64,000 nt of DNA, taken from the NCBI RefSeq assembly GCF_017329565.1, contig NZ_JAFMTT010000001.1; one strand, given 5' to 3'. The notes under the pieces are model-generated. The model was given only the letters and a program-made list of their open reading frames with translations. It did no database searches and had not been told where the DNA came from. Shown here piece by piece: positions 35,461 through 43,927 of the stretch. Positions within the stretch are counted from its first letter, which is position 1. The number at the start of each line of letters is the position of its first letter. The stretch comes from Alicyclobacillus mali (GTDB lineage: Bacteria; Bacillota; Bacilli; Alicyclobacillales; Alicyclobacillaceae). The translations under genes were made by a program, and so were the position numbers.

Positions 35461-36267
35461 TTATCTAATGCCGCTGCGCGCGATGCCTTCCACAAAGTAC
35501 CGCTGTCCCACGAGGAACACGATGGCGAGCGGAACCATGCAAAAAGTCGCAGCGGCCATTAGCTGGTTGTACTCGGTCCCTACGTCCGACGTGAAGTTCA
35601 TCAGACCCACGGGTACCGTGTCCAAGGACTGGGAATTTGATACCACAACCACCCAGAGAAACGAGTTCCAACTGCCAATGAACTTGATCAGCCCTGCCGT
35701 AATCCAGACGGGCTTCGTGAGCGGCATGACGATTTGAAAGAGTGTGCGCACGGGATGCAGCCCGTCCAACTCGGCGGCTTCGAAAATCTCACTCGGCATG
35801 GAGAGAAAGAATTGTCGCATGAGAAAAATGGTGAACACACTCACCAGCCACGGAACGATGATGCCCTGATAAGTGCTCATCCAATGGAGCTTGGCCACCG
35901 TGATGTAATTCGGAATGAGCAACAGTTCTCCGGGCACCATGAGCGTCGCCAGGAGCGCGAGGAACAGCGTTCGCTTGCCGACAAATTCAAGTCGTGCAAA
36001 CGCGTACGCAGCCATTGCGCCAAAGGTCAGGTCAAACGCGGTTTCCACGCCCGAAATGAGCAGGCTGTTCAAAAAGTAGCGGCCGAAGGGCGCCGACTTC
36101 CACGCGGTCGAGTAATTGCTCCATTCGAACGGGTGAGGCCACAGGGAAGGCGTCGCCGAGAGCACTTCGCCGGCCGGTTTGAGCGATGTCGATATCATCC
36201 AGATGAACGGCCCAAGGACGAACAGCGTGACCACAAGAAGGGCTGCATAAACGAGTAGCTTTCGCAT
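35461..36267 (-). CDS. ABC permease, MalG/UgpE-like
   Basis: 268 aa with six hydrophobic segments. The cytoplasmic EAA loop is EAAELDGLHPVRTLFQIVMPL, the ATPase contact of sugar-importer permeases. It starts 13 bases after the partner permease and precedes the binding-protein gene by 29 bases. No ATPase gene is present, so a shared MsmX/UgpC-type ATPase encoded elsewhere must energise it. Confidence 0.9.
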   Translation of the reverse strand: MRKLLVYAALLVVTLFVLGPFIWMISTSLKPAGEVLSATPSLWPHPFEWSNYSTAWKSAPFGRYFLNSLLISGVETAFDLTFGAMAAYAFARLEFVGKRTLFLALLATLMVPGELLLIPNYITVAKLHWMSTYQGIIVPWLVSVFTIFLMRQFFLSMPSEIFEAAELDGLHPVRTLFQIVMPLTKPVWITAGLIKFIGSWNSFLWVVVVSNSQSLDTVPVGLMNFTSDVGTEYNQLMAAATFCMVPLAIVFLVGQRYFVEGIARSGIR

Positions 36268-36280
36268 GCTTGCTCCTCCG

Positions 36281-37165
36281 TCAGGACTCGTAGTGGACGC
36301 GTCGCTGCAACGTCATCTGCAGGAGCGTGCACGCGAGGATGATGACAAACAGAATGTAGGCAGATGCGCTTGCGTAGCCCATCCGATAATCGCTGAAGCC
36401 TTCGGTAAACATGTAATACAGCATGGTTAGACCGCTGTCGTTGGGGCCGTCAGTCGCGCCATAGAGGACGTATACAGGTAGGAACACCTTGAAGGCCTCT
36501 ATGGTGCTCATCAGAAGAACGAAGAAGGTCGTAGGGGAGAGAAGTGGCCATGTGACGTGACGGAAGAGGCGCCAGCCATGCGCGCCGTCGACGCGTGCGG
36601 CTTCATAGTACTCACGGCTGATGTTCTGCAGGCCTGCGAGAAAGAGGACCGATACATAGCCCAAGCTCTGCCATACGCTCAGCGTCACCAGGCAGATCAT
36701 CGTGTCCTGGGGCGTGTTCAGCCAGTCTGGACCTTGGATACCGATTTGACGCAGGAGGTCGTTTAACAAACCGAATTGGCCGTTGAAGATCCACTGCCAT
36801 ATGATTCCGGTCGCTGCGATGGACGTCACGTAGGGAAGGAAGATGGCGGTTCTGAAAAACGCCCTGAAGCGAATTCTGGCGTTCAGCAGGAGCGCCACGG
36901 CCAATCCCAAGGCCATCACAATAGGCACATACAGGATCACAAACAGAAGCGTATTGATCACCGCGCGGTGAAACAGTGGGTCCTCAAAAATCTGGAGGTA
37001 GTTTTGCAAGCCCACGAACTGCTTGTGGGGGCTGATCATGTCCCAGTGAAAAAAACTGATTACAAAGGATTCAAGGATTGGATACAGGGTGAATACAGCC
37101 ACGAGGATCAGCGTTGGAACGAGCATCATGTACGCCGTGAAGGTTCTTCGTGCCTTCAGTGTCAT
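36281..37165 (-). CDS. ABC permease, MalF/UgpA-like
   Basis: 294 aa with six membrane segments and the EAA loop YYEAARVDGAHGWRLFRHVTWPLL. It is the first gene of the unit. GAGAGGG lies 8 bases before the ATG. The order permease-permease-binding protein is like ugpA-ugpE-ugpB, but substrate assignment to glycerol-phosphate would be a guess. Confidence 0.9.
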   Translation of the reverse strand: MTLKARRTFTAYMMLVPTLILVAVFTLYPILESFVISFFHWDMISPHKQFVGLQNYLQIFEDPLFHRAVINTLLFVILYVPIVMALGLAVALLLNARIRFRAFFRTAIFLPYVTSIAATGIIWQWIFNGQFGLLNDLLRQIGIQGPDWLNTPQDTMICLVTLSVWQSLGYVSVLFLAGLQNISREYYEAARVDGAHGWRLFRHVTWPLLSPTTFFVLLMSTIEAFKVFLPVYVLYGATDGPNDSGLTMLYYMFTEGFSDYRMGYASASAYILFVIILACTLLQMTLQRRVHYES

Positions 37166-37219
37166 CGCGTAATCCCTCTCAAATGAAGCATGTCATGCCT
37201 CAGCTTCCACTCCACCGAC

Positions 37220-37248
37220 ATTGTCATCGCATCCATCGGACAGATCAA
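37220..37248 (-). promoter_or_regulatory. Possible promoter of the ABC importer operon
   Basis: Reverse strand TTGATC (37243-37248), 17 bases, GACAAT (37220-37225), 55 bases before the first permease gene. Confidence 0.45.
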
Positions 37249-37362
37249 GTGAAGATTGAGTAAAGGGAACTTCACATAAATTCAAAATCGAAGTATGTTC
37301 TCAGCTCCTTTCATGTGGTATTCTGTAATGCTCGGCTGCGACCGAGCCTGCATAAGGGAGCG

Positions 37363-38682
37363 ATGAGTGTGGACAAGTCAACGCGCATCACGTTTTTCGG
37401 GGGAACGCGCACCATCGGTGGAACCATCTGCCGTGTGAAGACGGCCTCCGCCCAAATCGTGTTCGACATGGGGCACGTGGTTCGCCCAGCATCGCCGATG
37501 TTTTCTGGTTCCTTGCGCCCGCGCTCGACGGCCGATCTTCGAGCGGTCGGCATTCTTCCGGATATTCCTGAGCTTTATCAAATCGAGCGACAGGAGAATC
37601 TATCGATCTGCATAAGCCATAATCACTTGGATCATACCGCTCTTTTGCCGTATATGGCAAATGAAATCTCGGTATTTTCGACGAAAGAGACCTGTAAAAT
37701 CTTGAAGCTTATCTCGGAAGCCGAGATTGAAGACCAACCGCCTCTCCGAGTGACGGGCGTCGAAGTCGAGACGTGGCAACGAGTCGGCGATTTGCAATTT
37801 CAGTTCGTCCCTGTCGATCACGACACGCCAGGTGCGGCTGCTATCTTCATCACCGCGCCAGATCTGCGGCTCGTGTACAGTGGGGACCTGAGGTTTCACG
37901 GATGGCGGCCCGAGATTTCACGCGCGTTTGTCGAGAAGGCGCGCTTGTTCGAGCCAGACGTGCTGCTGGTGGAGGGAACGCGGGCCGGAGACGAGGCGCG
38001 CCCGCAAGTGACGGAGCAAGAACTTGTGCAATTGATTGTGGATGCGATATCGAGTGAGGCGCGCATGGTGTACTTCAACGCGTACCCGCGCCATCCCGAG
38101 CGCGTTCTCGCGTTTGCCCGCGCCGCCCAAGCGGCGGGACGCACGCCCGTGTTCGAGGCGCGGACGCTCTACGTGGCCTCCCAATTCGCGAATGGATTGC
38201 TTGAGGGCGTGCGCGTGTGGGCGGACGATGACCTGCCGGATCCCGTCCGGCAATGGGTCGAAGCCGCGCATCTTCCGCTCGTTCGCGCGGTGGACGTGCG
38301 AACGGCGCCGAGCGGGTTCGCGGCAGAACTCGCGTACGACAAGCTGTGGCGCCTGATCGATCTCGGCCTCGCCGCAAACGGCCTGTACATCCACTCCAAC
38401 GGCGCCCCCCTTGGCCCGTTCGATCCGGCCTGGGACAATCTCCAGCGGTGGCTGGCTCACTTCGGGGTGAGCTTCCGATCGATAGGTACGAGCGGCCACG
38501 CGGCGCTCGGCGAGATCGAACAGGTTGTCGCAGACATCCGCCCACGCGTCTATCTGCCGATCCACTCGTTTCATCCGGAGCGCGTGGTGGCGCACGGTAT
38601 CCCGCGCGTTTTGCCGGACGAGCGCGTGGACTACACGCTGTCCGATCTGCTGGCAGCCGCGTCCATGGCAACCCGCGCGTAA
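37363..38682 (+). CDS. RNase J-like metallo-beta-lactamase/beta-CASP protein
   Basis: 439 aa. The metal-binding motif HNHLDH is in SHNHLDHTALLPY; the later ligands are the His in DHDTPGA and the Asp in YSGDLRFHG. An insertion with LLVEGTRAGDEA, MVYFNAYPRHPERVLAFARAA and ARTLYVASQF follows the beta-CASP layout. SGHAALGEIEQVVADIRPRVYLPIHSF resembles the terminal His motif of RNase J. It is shorter than RNase J (about 555 aa) and lacks its C-terminal domain. Possibly an RNA-processing or other hydrolase. ATG at 37363 after AAGGGAG; a 6-bp hairpin (37330-37347) lies in the leader. Divergent from the ABC importer. Confidence 0.75.
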   Translation: MSVDKSTRITFFGGTRTIGGTICRVKTASAQIVFDMGHVVRPASPMFSGSLRPRSTADLRAVGILPDIPELYQIERQENLSICISHNHLDHTALLPYMANEISVFSTKETCKILKLISEAEIEDQPPLRVTGVEVETWQRVGDLQFQFVPVDHDTPGAAAIFITAPDLRLVYSGDLRFHGWRPEISRAFVEKARLFEPDVLLVEGTRAGDEARPQVTEQELVQLIVDAISSEARMVYFNAYPRHPERVLAFARAAQAAGRTPVFEARTLYVASQFANGLLEGVRVWADDDLPDPVRQWVEAAHLPLVRAVDVRTAPSGFAAELAYDKLWRLIDLGLAANGLYIHSNGAPLGPFDPAWDNLQRWLAHFGVSFRSIGTSGHAALGEIEQVVADIRPRVYLPIHSFHPERVVAHGIPRVLPDERVDYTLSDLLAAASMATRA

Positions 38683-38688
38683 ACGGCA

Positions 38689-38714
38689 GGCCAGGCAGTC
38701 CGACTCGCCTGGCC
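38689..38714. terminator. Bidirectional stem-loop between convergent genes
   Basis: GGCCAGGC, 10-base loop, GCCTGGCC: a perfect 8-bp stem in the 34-base gap between the MBL gene and the convergent MFS gene. Confidence 0.6.
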
Positions 38715-38716
38715 CA

Positions 38717-39931
38717 TCACGCCGCGCGCAATTTTCGTCTTGCGAAAAGAAAGGCTGCGCTCGCCAGCACCTGCGCGGCCAAGATCATGCCGATCACGCC
38801 GCGCCAGCCCATGTCCGTCCAGAACAAGCCACCCAAGGAACCGATAACGCTTGAGCCTACATAATAGCAGAAAAGATATAAAGCTGAAGCTTGGGCTCGT
38901 TGTGCGCCGCCCAGGCTGCCGACGCTCGATGAGGCGGTGGAATGCGCCCCAAAGAAGCCAAATGTGAAAATCACCATCCCGAGGACAATCGCGGCGAGAT
39001 CTCGCGCGCAGGTGACGATCGCGCCTGCCGCCATGATGGCGATGTTCAGCGGCAGCACGCGATGGCGCCCGATTCGATCCGCCAGGTTCCCCATGAATGA
39101 TGAGCTGAACGTGCCCGCAAGATAGGCGAAGAAGAGAAGGCCGATGACCGAAGTGGACAGATGGTACGGCGCGCGAGCGAGACGAAACCCCATGTAGGTG
39201 TAAAGAGAAACGAAGCCGCCCATCAACAGGCCACCAACGAGATACAGCGCATCAAGTTCCGGTCGCTTGACCGCGTGCCCAAAGCGGGACAGGATGTCTG
39301 AGACGCCATTCCTTCTTGGAACAAAGTGTCGCGATGCCGGCAGCGACCACGCAACATAGGCGCTGAGGATCAAACTGACACCGCCAAACATCATCATGCC
39401 GATGCGCCACGAGGTATGATCGGACGCGACGCCAATGAGGACGCGCCCCAACAGTCCTCCGAGCGTGTTTCCGCTGATGTAGAGGCCCATGGCGAAGCCG
39501 AGGCTTGCGCTGTCCATTTCCTCGCTGAGATACGTCATGGCGACGGCGGGCAGCCCAGCCAGCGCAAATCCTTCCAGGGCGCGGGCGGCGACGAGGGTCC
39601 AAAACGTCGGCATCAGGCCCACCGCGAATTGGAGGACAGAAGAGGAAAAAAGCGAAATCAACATCACGGGCTTGCGGCCAAACCAGTCGGACAACGACGC
39701 GAAGACGGGCAGGGACAGGGCGAGCGCAAAGGTCGAGGCGGAGAGCGCGAGACTCGCGGTCGCCGGAGACCGACCGAACGCCGAACTGAACGCGGGGATG
39801 AGCGGTTGCACTGCGTACAGGTTGGCAAAGATCACGAGCCCCGCGGCGAGAAAGGCGATGCTCACGCGCCGATAGACGGGCGTGCCTCGCGAGATATAGC
39901 CGCTATCTCCAGGTGAATGCGATGGAAGCAC
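38717..39931 (-). CDS. MFS transporter (YnfM-like drug/sugar exporter group)
   Basis: 404 aa, 12 hydrophobic segments. Loop 2-3 is SLSDWFGRKPVM and the second-half repeat is GNLADRIGRHRVL. NLYAVQPLIPAFSSAF in helix 1 and the QRAQASALYLFCYYVGSSV segment in the second half are characteristic of the YnfM/YgaY-like group. Substrate is unknown. GTG start at 39931 chosen for AGAGGG 8 bases upstream; a longer reading to 40051 has a non-transporter-like N-terminus. Divergent from the ABC-2 operon. Confidence 0.87.
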   Translation of the reverse strand: MLPSHSPGDSGYISRGTPVYRRVSIAFLAAGLVIFANLYAVQPLIPAFSSAFGRSPATASLALSASTFALALSLPVFASLSDWFGRKPVMLISLFSSSVLQFAVGLMPTFWTLVAARALEGFALAGLPAVAMTYLSEEMDSASLGFAMGLYISGNTLGGLLGRVLIGVASDHTSWRIGMMMFGGVSLILSAYVAWSLPASRHFVPRRNGVSDILSRFGHAVKRPELDALYLVGGLLMGGFVSLYTYMGFRLARAPYHLSTSVIGLLFFAYLAGTFSSSFMGNLADRIGRHRVLPLNIAIMAAGAIVTCARDLAAIVLGMVIFTFGFFGAHSTASSSVGSLGGAQRAQASALYLFCYYVGSSVIGSLGGLFWTDMGWRGVIGMILAAQVLASAAFLFARRKLRAA

Positions 39932-40099
39932 GAGACAAACCCTCTTCCTCGAAGCAAAGGTCACAATTTGAGGATACGACGATCTCGCTCGCAAGGCCAG
40001 CGCATGCGATATTCGCAGTGAGATTCGGTTGGCGGTACAATGGAACCGCATGGCTATCTCACGAGGCGTGCAGGAAAGCTGTTCGAAAGGGACGGTGGC

Positions 40100-42070
40100 A
40101 TGAGGCTCGTCTCGCGCTGCCTTCGGGCACTCGATTGTAAGCTGATGGTGGCGTCCGCCACCATCGCCGCGGCGTGTCTAGGGTTTTGGATCCTGCCCGC
40201 GTCCGAGACGTTCGCGGGCACATCTGTGTCCATGGCGACCGCAGTGGGCTATGGTGGATACTACGTGGCGGACGAATGGGTGCCGGTGCGCGTCTCAGTC
40301 CACAATGAAGGTCCAGCCGACATGGCGAAGCTCGTGCTTCGCGTGAGCGGGCCGTCCGTCGGGGATCGCCACGTTGCGGGGGCGTTCATGTGGCCGCTCT
40401 GGCTCCCGAAGGGAGAGACGGCCTCCACATTTATCGACGTGCCGGGGTTCGCGCTGTCGCAGGGCGCACAACTCAGCCTCGTCTTGGGCGGCCGCGTGGT
40501 CTCCACCTCGTGGCTCGGGGGCAACAGCGTCTCACATGTCGATCTCGTCGGCGTCGTGAGCGACAAATCCCAGGCCACCCAGTTCCTCGCCGGCACGAGC
40601 TCGGACGGCACGCCCATCCTGCCTGTCGCGCTCAGGCCGCAGGATCTGCCGACGTCTGCGCAGGCGCTCTGTGATCTGAGTGCGCTCGTGGCCAGCGTGG
40701 ACGAGCTCGAGGCGCTTTCCAGGGCGCAGGCGAGATCGATCGCCTCCTGGGTGAACCAAGGCGGGTTGCTCGTGGTGACCGGGACCGGCATCGTGCCTTC
40801 CGCGTTGGGTCATCTCCCGATTTCACCTGGTTTCTTCCAAGTGGTGAACGGGAATGCACTCGCGAGTTTCGCCGGCACGGGCAGCGGGCCTGGGCAAATC
40901 GAGTCCACGGCGGGTCAGGTCGCGGCCTCGGCGCGGCTCTGGGCGGGATCGAATGCCAATCCGCTTGTCGCCAGCGAGTCGTTCGGCCGAGGACAAATTT
41001 GGCAGACTTCGTTTTCTCCCTTGGACCCGGATTTGCTCGCGTGGCAAGGGAACGCGCAGATGTGGACAGCCCTGTTTCACGACGCCGGGTTGGTGCAGGA
41101 TGCAGATCCGGCCGTGTCGGACGTCCTTCGACCGACGGGCGGCCTCAGCCTCACGAGCGTGGGTGACGCGCTGGAGCCCCTTCGCATGCCAGGGTTGTCC
41201 ACGTTTGGTCTGGTGCTTTTCGCGTACCTGGTGGCGGCAGGGCCGGTGACGTTTTACGTGCTTCGCCGCCTGCGCCGCGCGGCGCTCGCCTGGGCTGTCC
41301 TCCCCTTGCTGAGCGGCCTCACCACAGCCGGTATCTTTGCGCTTGGCGGTTCGGCTCGCCCTGCGGGCCTTTTGATGGACGGCATCGGCGTGATGGACTT
41401 GGTTGGAGACGGACAAGCATACGAATACGGGGCTGTTGCCATCATGTCGCCGGAAAGCGGGAGTGACACCATTCATCTCCCTGCCGGAGATGATGTCCTG
41501 ACGCTGCAGAGCGACAATGAGCCCGTGGCCAACGCCGTGATTCAACACGGGGACGATGCCACGACGGTTTCGCTGACGAACGTGCCCCGCTGGCACGTAC
41601 GCTACGTGTTTTCCTCGGGATTCGACGCGGACGCTGGCAGGATTCAGTGCAATTTGAAGGAAGCGTATGGGCTCTTGTTCGGCACGGTCACCAACGAAAC
41701 GCGGATGACGCTCAATGACGTGGCCGTGGTGTACGATGGAATGCTGGTCAAATTGGGCACCCTTGCGCCGGGCGAGACGAGATCGCTCAACGCGAGCCAG
41801 GAGGTGCCGACATCGTCGTGGATCTCCGACTATGGGGTCTACAATCGCCAACTCACGCACGGCATCGGCCGAACGCTTGGCGCGTATTTGTCGGGGCTCG
41901 CGGCCGGTTCGCGCGCGAACTCGGAGGTTGCGCTCGTCCTCGCCACGTCCAACAGCGGCCTTCCCGAGTTGGCCGCACCGGCGAACCAAAGGATCGTGGC
42001 GAGCGAAAAGACACTGGTGCTCGTGCGAGCGTACGCACCGGTTATGCCGGTGGTGGAGGCGGGATCGTGA
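40100..42070 (+). CDS. Large membrane-anchored ectodomain protein of an ABC-2 operon
   Basis: 656 aa, family not recognised. It has a signal-anchor or signal peptide (about residues 15-40), then a beta-rich outer region (YVADEWVPVRVSVHNEGPADM reads like an immunoglobulin-like start). Next is a segment typical of GATase-like membrane proteins (AQARSIASWVNQGGLLVVTGTG, about residues 212-233). Two membrane helices lie at about 366-386 and 396-416, followed by a second beta-rich domain to the end. Its TGA overlaps the GTG of the ABC ATPase gene (GTGA), so it is translationally coupled to an exporter. Likely a sensor or partner subunit of that exporter. Confidence 0.8.
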   Translation: MRLVSRCLRALDCKLMVASATIAAACLGFWILPASETFAGTSVSMATAVGYGGYYVADEWVPVRVSVHNEGPADMAKLVLRVSGPSVGDRHVAGAFMWPLWLPKGETASTFIDVPGFALSQGAQLSLVLGGRVVSTSWLGGNSVSHVDLVGVVSDKSQATQFLAGTSSDGTPILPVALRPQDLPTSAQALCDLSALVASVDELEALSRAQARSIASWVNQGGLLVVTGTGIVPSALGHLPISPGFFQVVNGNALASFAGTGSGPGQIESTAGQVAASARLWAGSNANPLVASESFGRGQIWQTSFSPLDPDLLAWQGNAQMWTALFHDAGLVQDADPAVSDVLRPTGGLSLTSVGDALEPLRMPGLSTFGLVLFAYLVAAGPVTFYVLRRLRRAALAWAVLPLLSGLTTAGIFALGGSARPAGLLMDGIGVMDLVGDGQAYEYGAVAIMSPESGSDTIHLPAGDDVLTLQSDNEPVANAVIQHGDDATTVSLTNVPRWHVRYVFSSGFDADAGRIQCNLKEAYGLLFGTVTNETRMTLNDVAVVYDGMLVKLGTLAPGETRSLNASQEVPTSSWISDYGVYNRQLTHGIGRTLGAYLSGLAAGSRANSEVALVLATSNSGLPELAAPANQRIVASEKTLVLVRAYAPVMPVVEAGS

Positions 42071-43002
42071 TTCTCACGCAGAATCTCACCAAGCGGTACG
42101 GAAAGACGTTGGCGGTGAACAACCTGAACCTCAACATCGAACGCGGAGTCATCTTCGGGCTCGTGGGCGAGAATGGGGCTGGAAAAACCACGGCTCTGTC
42201 GATGCTCGCGACCTTGACGCTGCCTTCCTCCGGGCGCGCGTACGTCTGCGGCCACGAGGTGACCAGGGAACCGCAGGCGGTCCGGCGATCCATCGGGTAC
42301 ATGCCGGACTCGTTCGGCGTGTACGACGATCTGACCGTCATCGAATATCTGCGCTTCTTCGCTCAATGCTACGGCGTGGAGCGTCGGGTCATCTCGCGCC
42401 GAGCGGAGGAGCTCCTGGAGCGCGTTCGCCTCGCGGACAAGCGCGAAGATTACGTCAACCACCTGTCGCGCGGCATGCAGCAGCGCCTCGAGGTTGCGCG
42501 CTGCCTGATGCACGATCCAGACGTCCTCATTTTGGACGAGCCCTCGAGCGGACTCGATCCGAAGTCGAGGCTCGAGATGCGATCGGTGCTTGCGGGACTG
42601 CGCGATTTGGGCAAGACCGTGATCGTCAGCACGCACATTCTCAACGAACTCGCCGAAGTTGCCGACGAGGTTGGCATCCTGCTGCGGGGTGAACTGGTGG
42701 CCGTGGCCGCGGTTCAGGTGATGGTGCAGCATTCGAGCGCGTACCGGACGATTGTCATCGACGGGCGCGATCTCGGCGATCGCTTCATGAAGGCGCTCAT
42801 GGGCGATCCGCACGTGGCCGAGGCTCGCCCGCTGGCGCCTGGATGGGAGATATTATATGCGGGCACGCTCGCGCAGCAGGCCGAACTGTTGAGCCGGCTC
42901 GTCTCAGAAGGGTTTGCCATCACGCAGTTCCGCGAACAGCCAACGGACATCGAGCAGTTGTTCCTGCGCCTCGCCGCGATACAGGAGGGGGTGGTGACGT
43001 GA
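42067..43002 (+). CDS. ABC-2 transporter ATP-binding protein
   Basis: 311 aa. Walker A is GENGAGKTT, the signature is HLSRGMQQRLEVARCL, Walker B is VLILDEPSSGLD, and the switch His is in VIVSTHIL. The C-terminal extension (about 90 residues) is typical of CcmA/GldA-like drug and polymer exporters. Start GTG overlaps the upstream TGA by GTGA; its own TGA overlaps the next GTG in the same way. It should form a homodimer under the permease encoded next. Confidence 0.93.
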   Translation: MILTQNLTKRYGKTLAVNNLNLNIERGVIFGLVGENGAGKTTALSMLATLTLPSSGRAYVCGHEVTREPQAVRRSIGYMPDSFGVYDDLTVIEYLRFFAQCYGVERRVISRRAEELLERVRLADKREDYVNHLSRGMQQRLEVARCLMHDPDVLILDEPSSGLDPKSRLEMRSVLAGLRDLGKTVIVSTHILNELAEVADEVGILLRGELVAVAAVQVMVQHSSAYRTIVIDGRDLGDRFMKALMGDPHVAEARPLAPGWEILYAGTLAQQAELLSRLVSEGFAITQFREQPTDIEQLFLRLAAIQEGVVT

Positions 43003-43841
43003 AGCTGAACCTGAACCCCTTGCTCCTCAAGGAATTCCGCCAGCGCATGCGCACGGTTCGAGCGCCGCTTGTCATCACCGCGTACCTGTTTGGCATGAGC
43101 GTGCTCACCGTGTTTCTTCTGTACGAAAACGTGCAGGGCCAGCTGTATCTGGTCCAGCCCACGAAGAGCCAGCAGGTGTTCGCGCTCGTCAGCCTCTTGC
43201 AGATGGTGGTGGTGGCATTTTTGACGCCGGCCTTCGCCTCGGGAGCCGTGAGCGGAGAGCGGGAGAGAAAGACGCTGGCCGTCCTGTTGACCACTCCGGT
43301 CGGTCCGTTTGGCATCTTGTTCGGCAAGGTGGTTTCGTCGAGCGCGCTGTTGGTCCTGCTCGTGGTTTTGACGTTGCCCGTGTACAGCCTGGTCTTTTTG
43401 TATGGCGGGGCCGTGCCGGCGCAGGTCGCGTCGGTACTCGGCTTTCAGTTGGTGACCATTGTCGTGATTTCGACGGTCTGCGTGCTTTTTTCGACCGTCG
43501 CGCTGCGTTCCACGTGGAGCACGGTGTTCGCGTACGGCAGCGTCGGGCTGATGACGGTCATCTTCGGCGCCATAGGCTACGGGCTGAAGTCGCTGTACGA
43601 ACAGAACCCCATTGACTACTCCGCGCTTGTGTGGTCTCACTTTTTCTACGCGTTGGATCCCCTCTACGTCGAGGCGGCCTTTTTGGGCGTGGTGTCCGCC
43701 GGACCGCACGTGTGGATGGCGTTTGTGGAGTTTTACGCCGCCGTGATCGCCATCCTGTTGATCCCGAGCCTGTGGCGGCTTCGGCCGCAGTGGTTTTCTT
43801 GGCTTCCCTTTGTGAGCGGCACCGAGAAGCAATATCAGTGA
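42999..43841 (+). CDS. ABC-2 type permease
   Basis: 280 aa with six predicted helices. LNPLLLKEFRQRMRT at the N-terminus and AFASGAVSGERERKTLAVLLTTPV (the E-R-E-x-x-T loop) are hallmarks of ABC-2 permeases such as GldF, NatB and YhaP. GTGA overlap with the ATPase gene. Third and last gene of the unit; a strong hairpin follows. Confidence 0.9.
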   Translation: MKLNLNPLLLKEFRQRMRTVRAPLVITAYLFGMSVLTVFLLYENVQGQLYLVQPTKSQQVFALVSLLQMVVVAFLTPAFASGAVSGERERKTLAVLLTTPVGPFGILFGKVVSSSALLVLLVVLTLPVYSLVFLYGGAVPAQVASVLGFQLVTIVVISTVCVLFSTVALRSTWSTVFAYGSVGLMTVIFGAIGYGLKSLYEQNPIDYSALVWSHFFYALDPLYVEAAFLGVVSAGPHVWMAFVEFYAAVIAILLIPSLWRLRPQWFSWLPFVSGTEKQYQ

Positions 43842-43884
43842 GCGCCCGGTTTGGCGCCGAAGCTTGTCATAGCGAGCGCGAACG

Positions 43885-43914
43885 GCGCGTACAGGTGTAA
43901 AGACCTGTGCGCGC
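43885..43914 (+). repeat. 12-bp stem-loop abutting the exchanger ribosome-binding site
   Basis: GCGCGTACAGGT and ACCTGTGCGCGC pair fully (one G-U) around a 6-base loop and end directly before GGAGGT. It could end the ABC-2 transcript or shape the leader of the exchanger mRNA. It also argues against the GTG at 43907 as a start, because that codon lies inside the stem. Confidence 0.6.
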
Positions 43915-43927
43915 GGAGGTGGACGAG

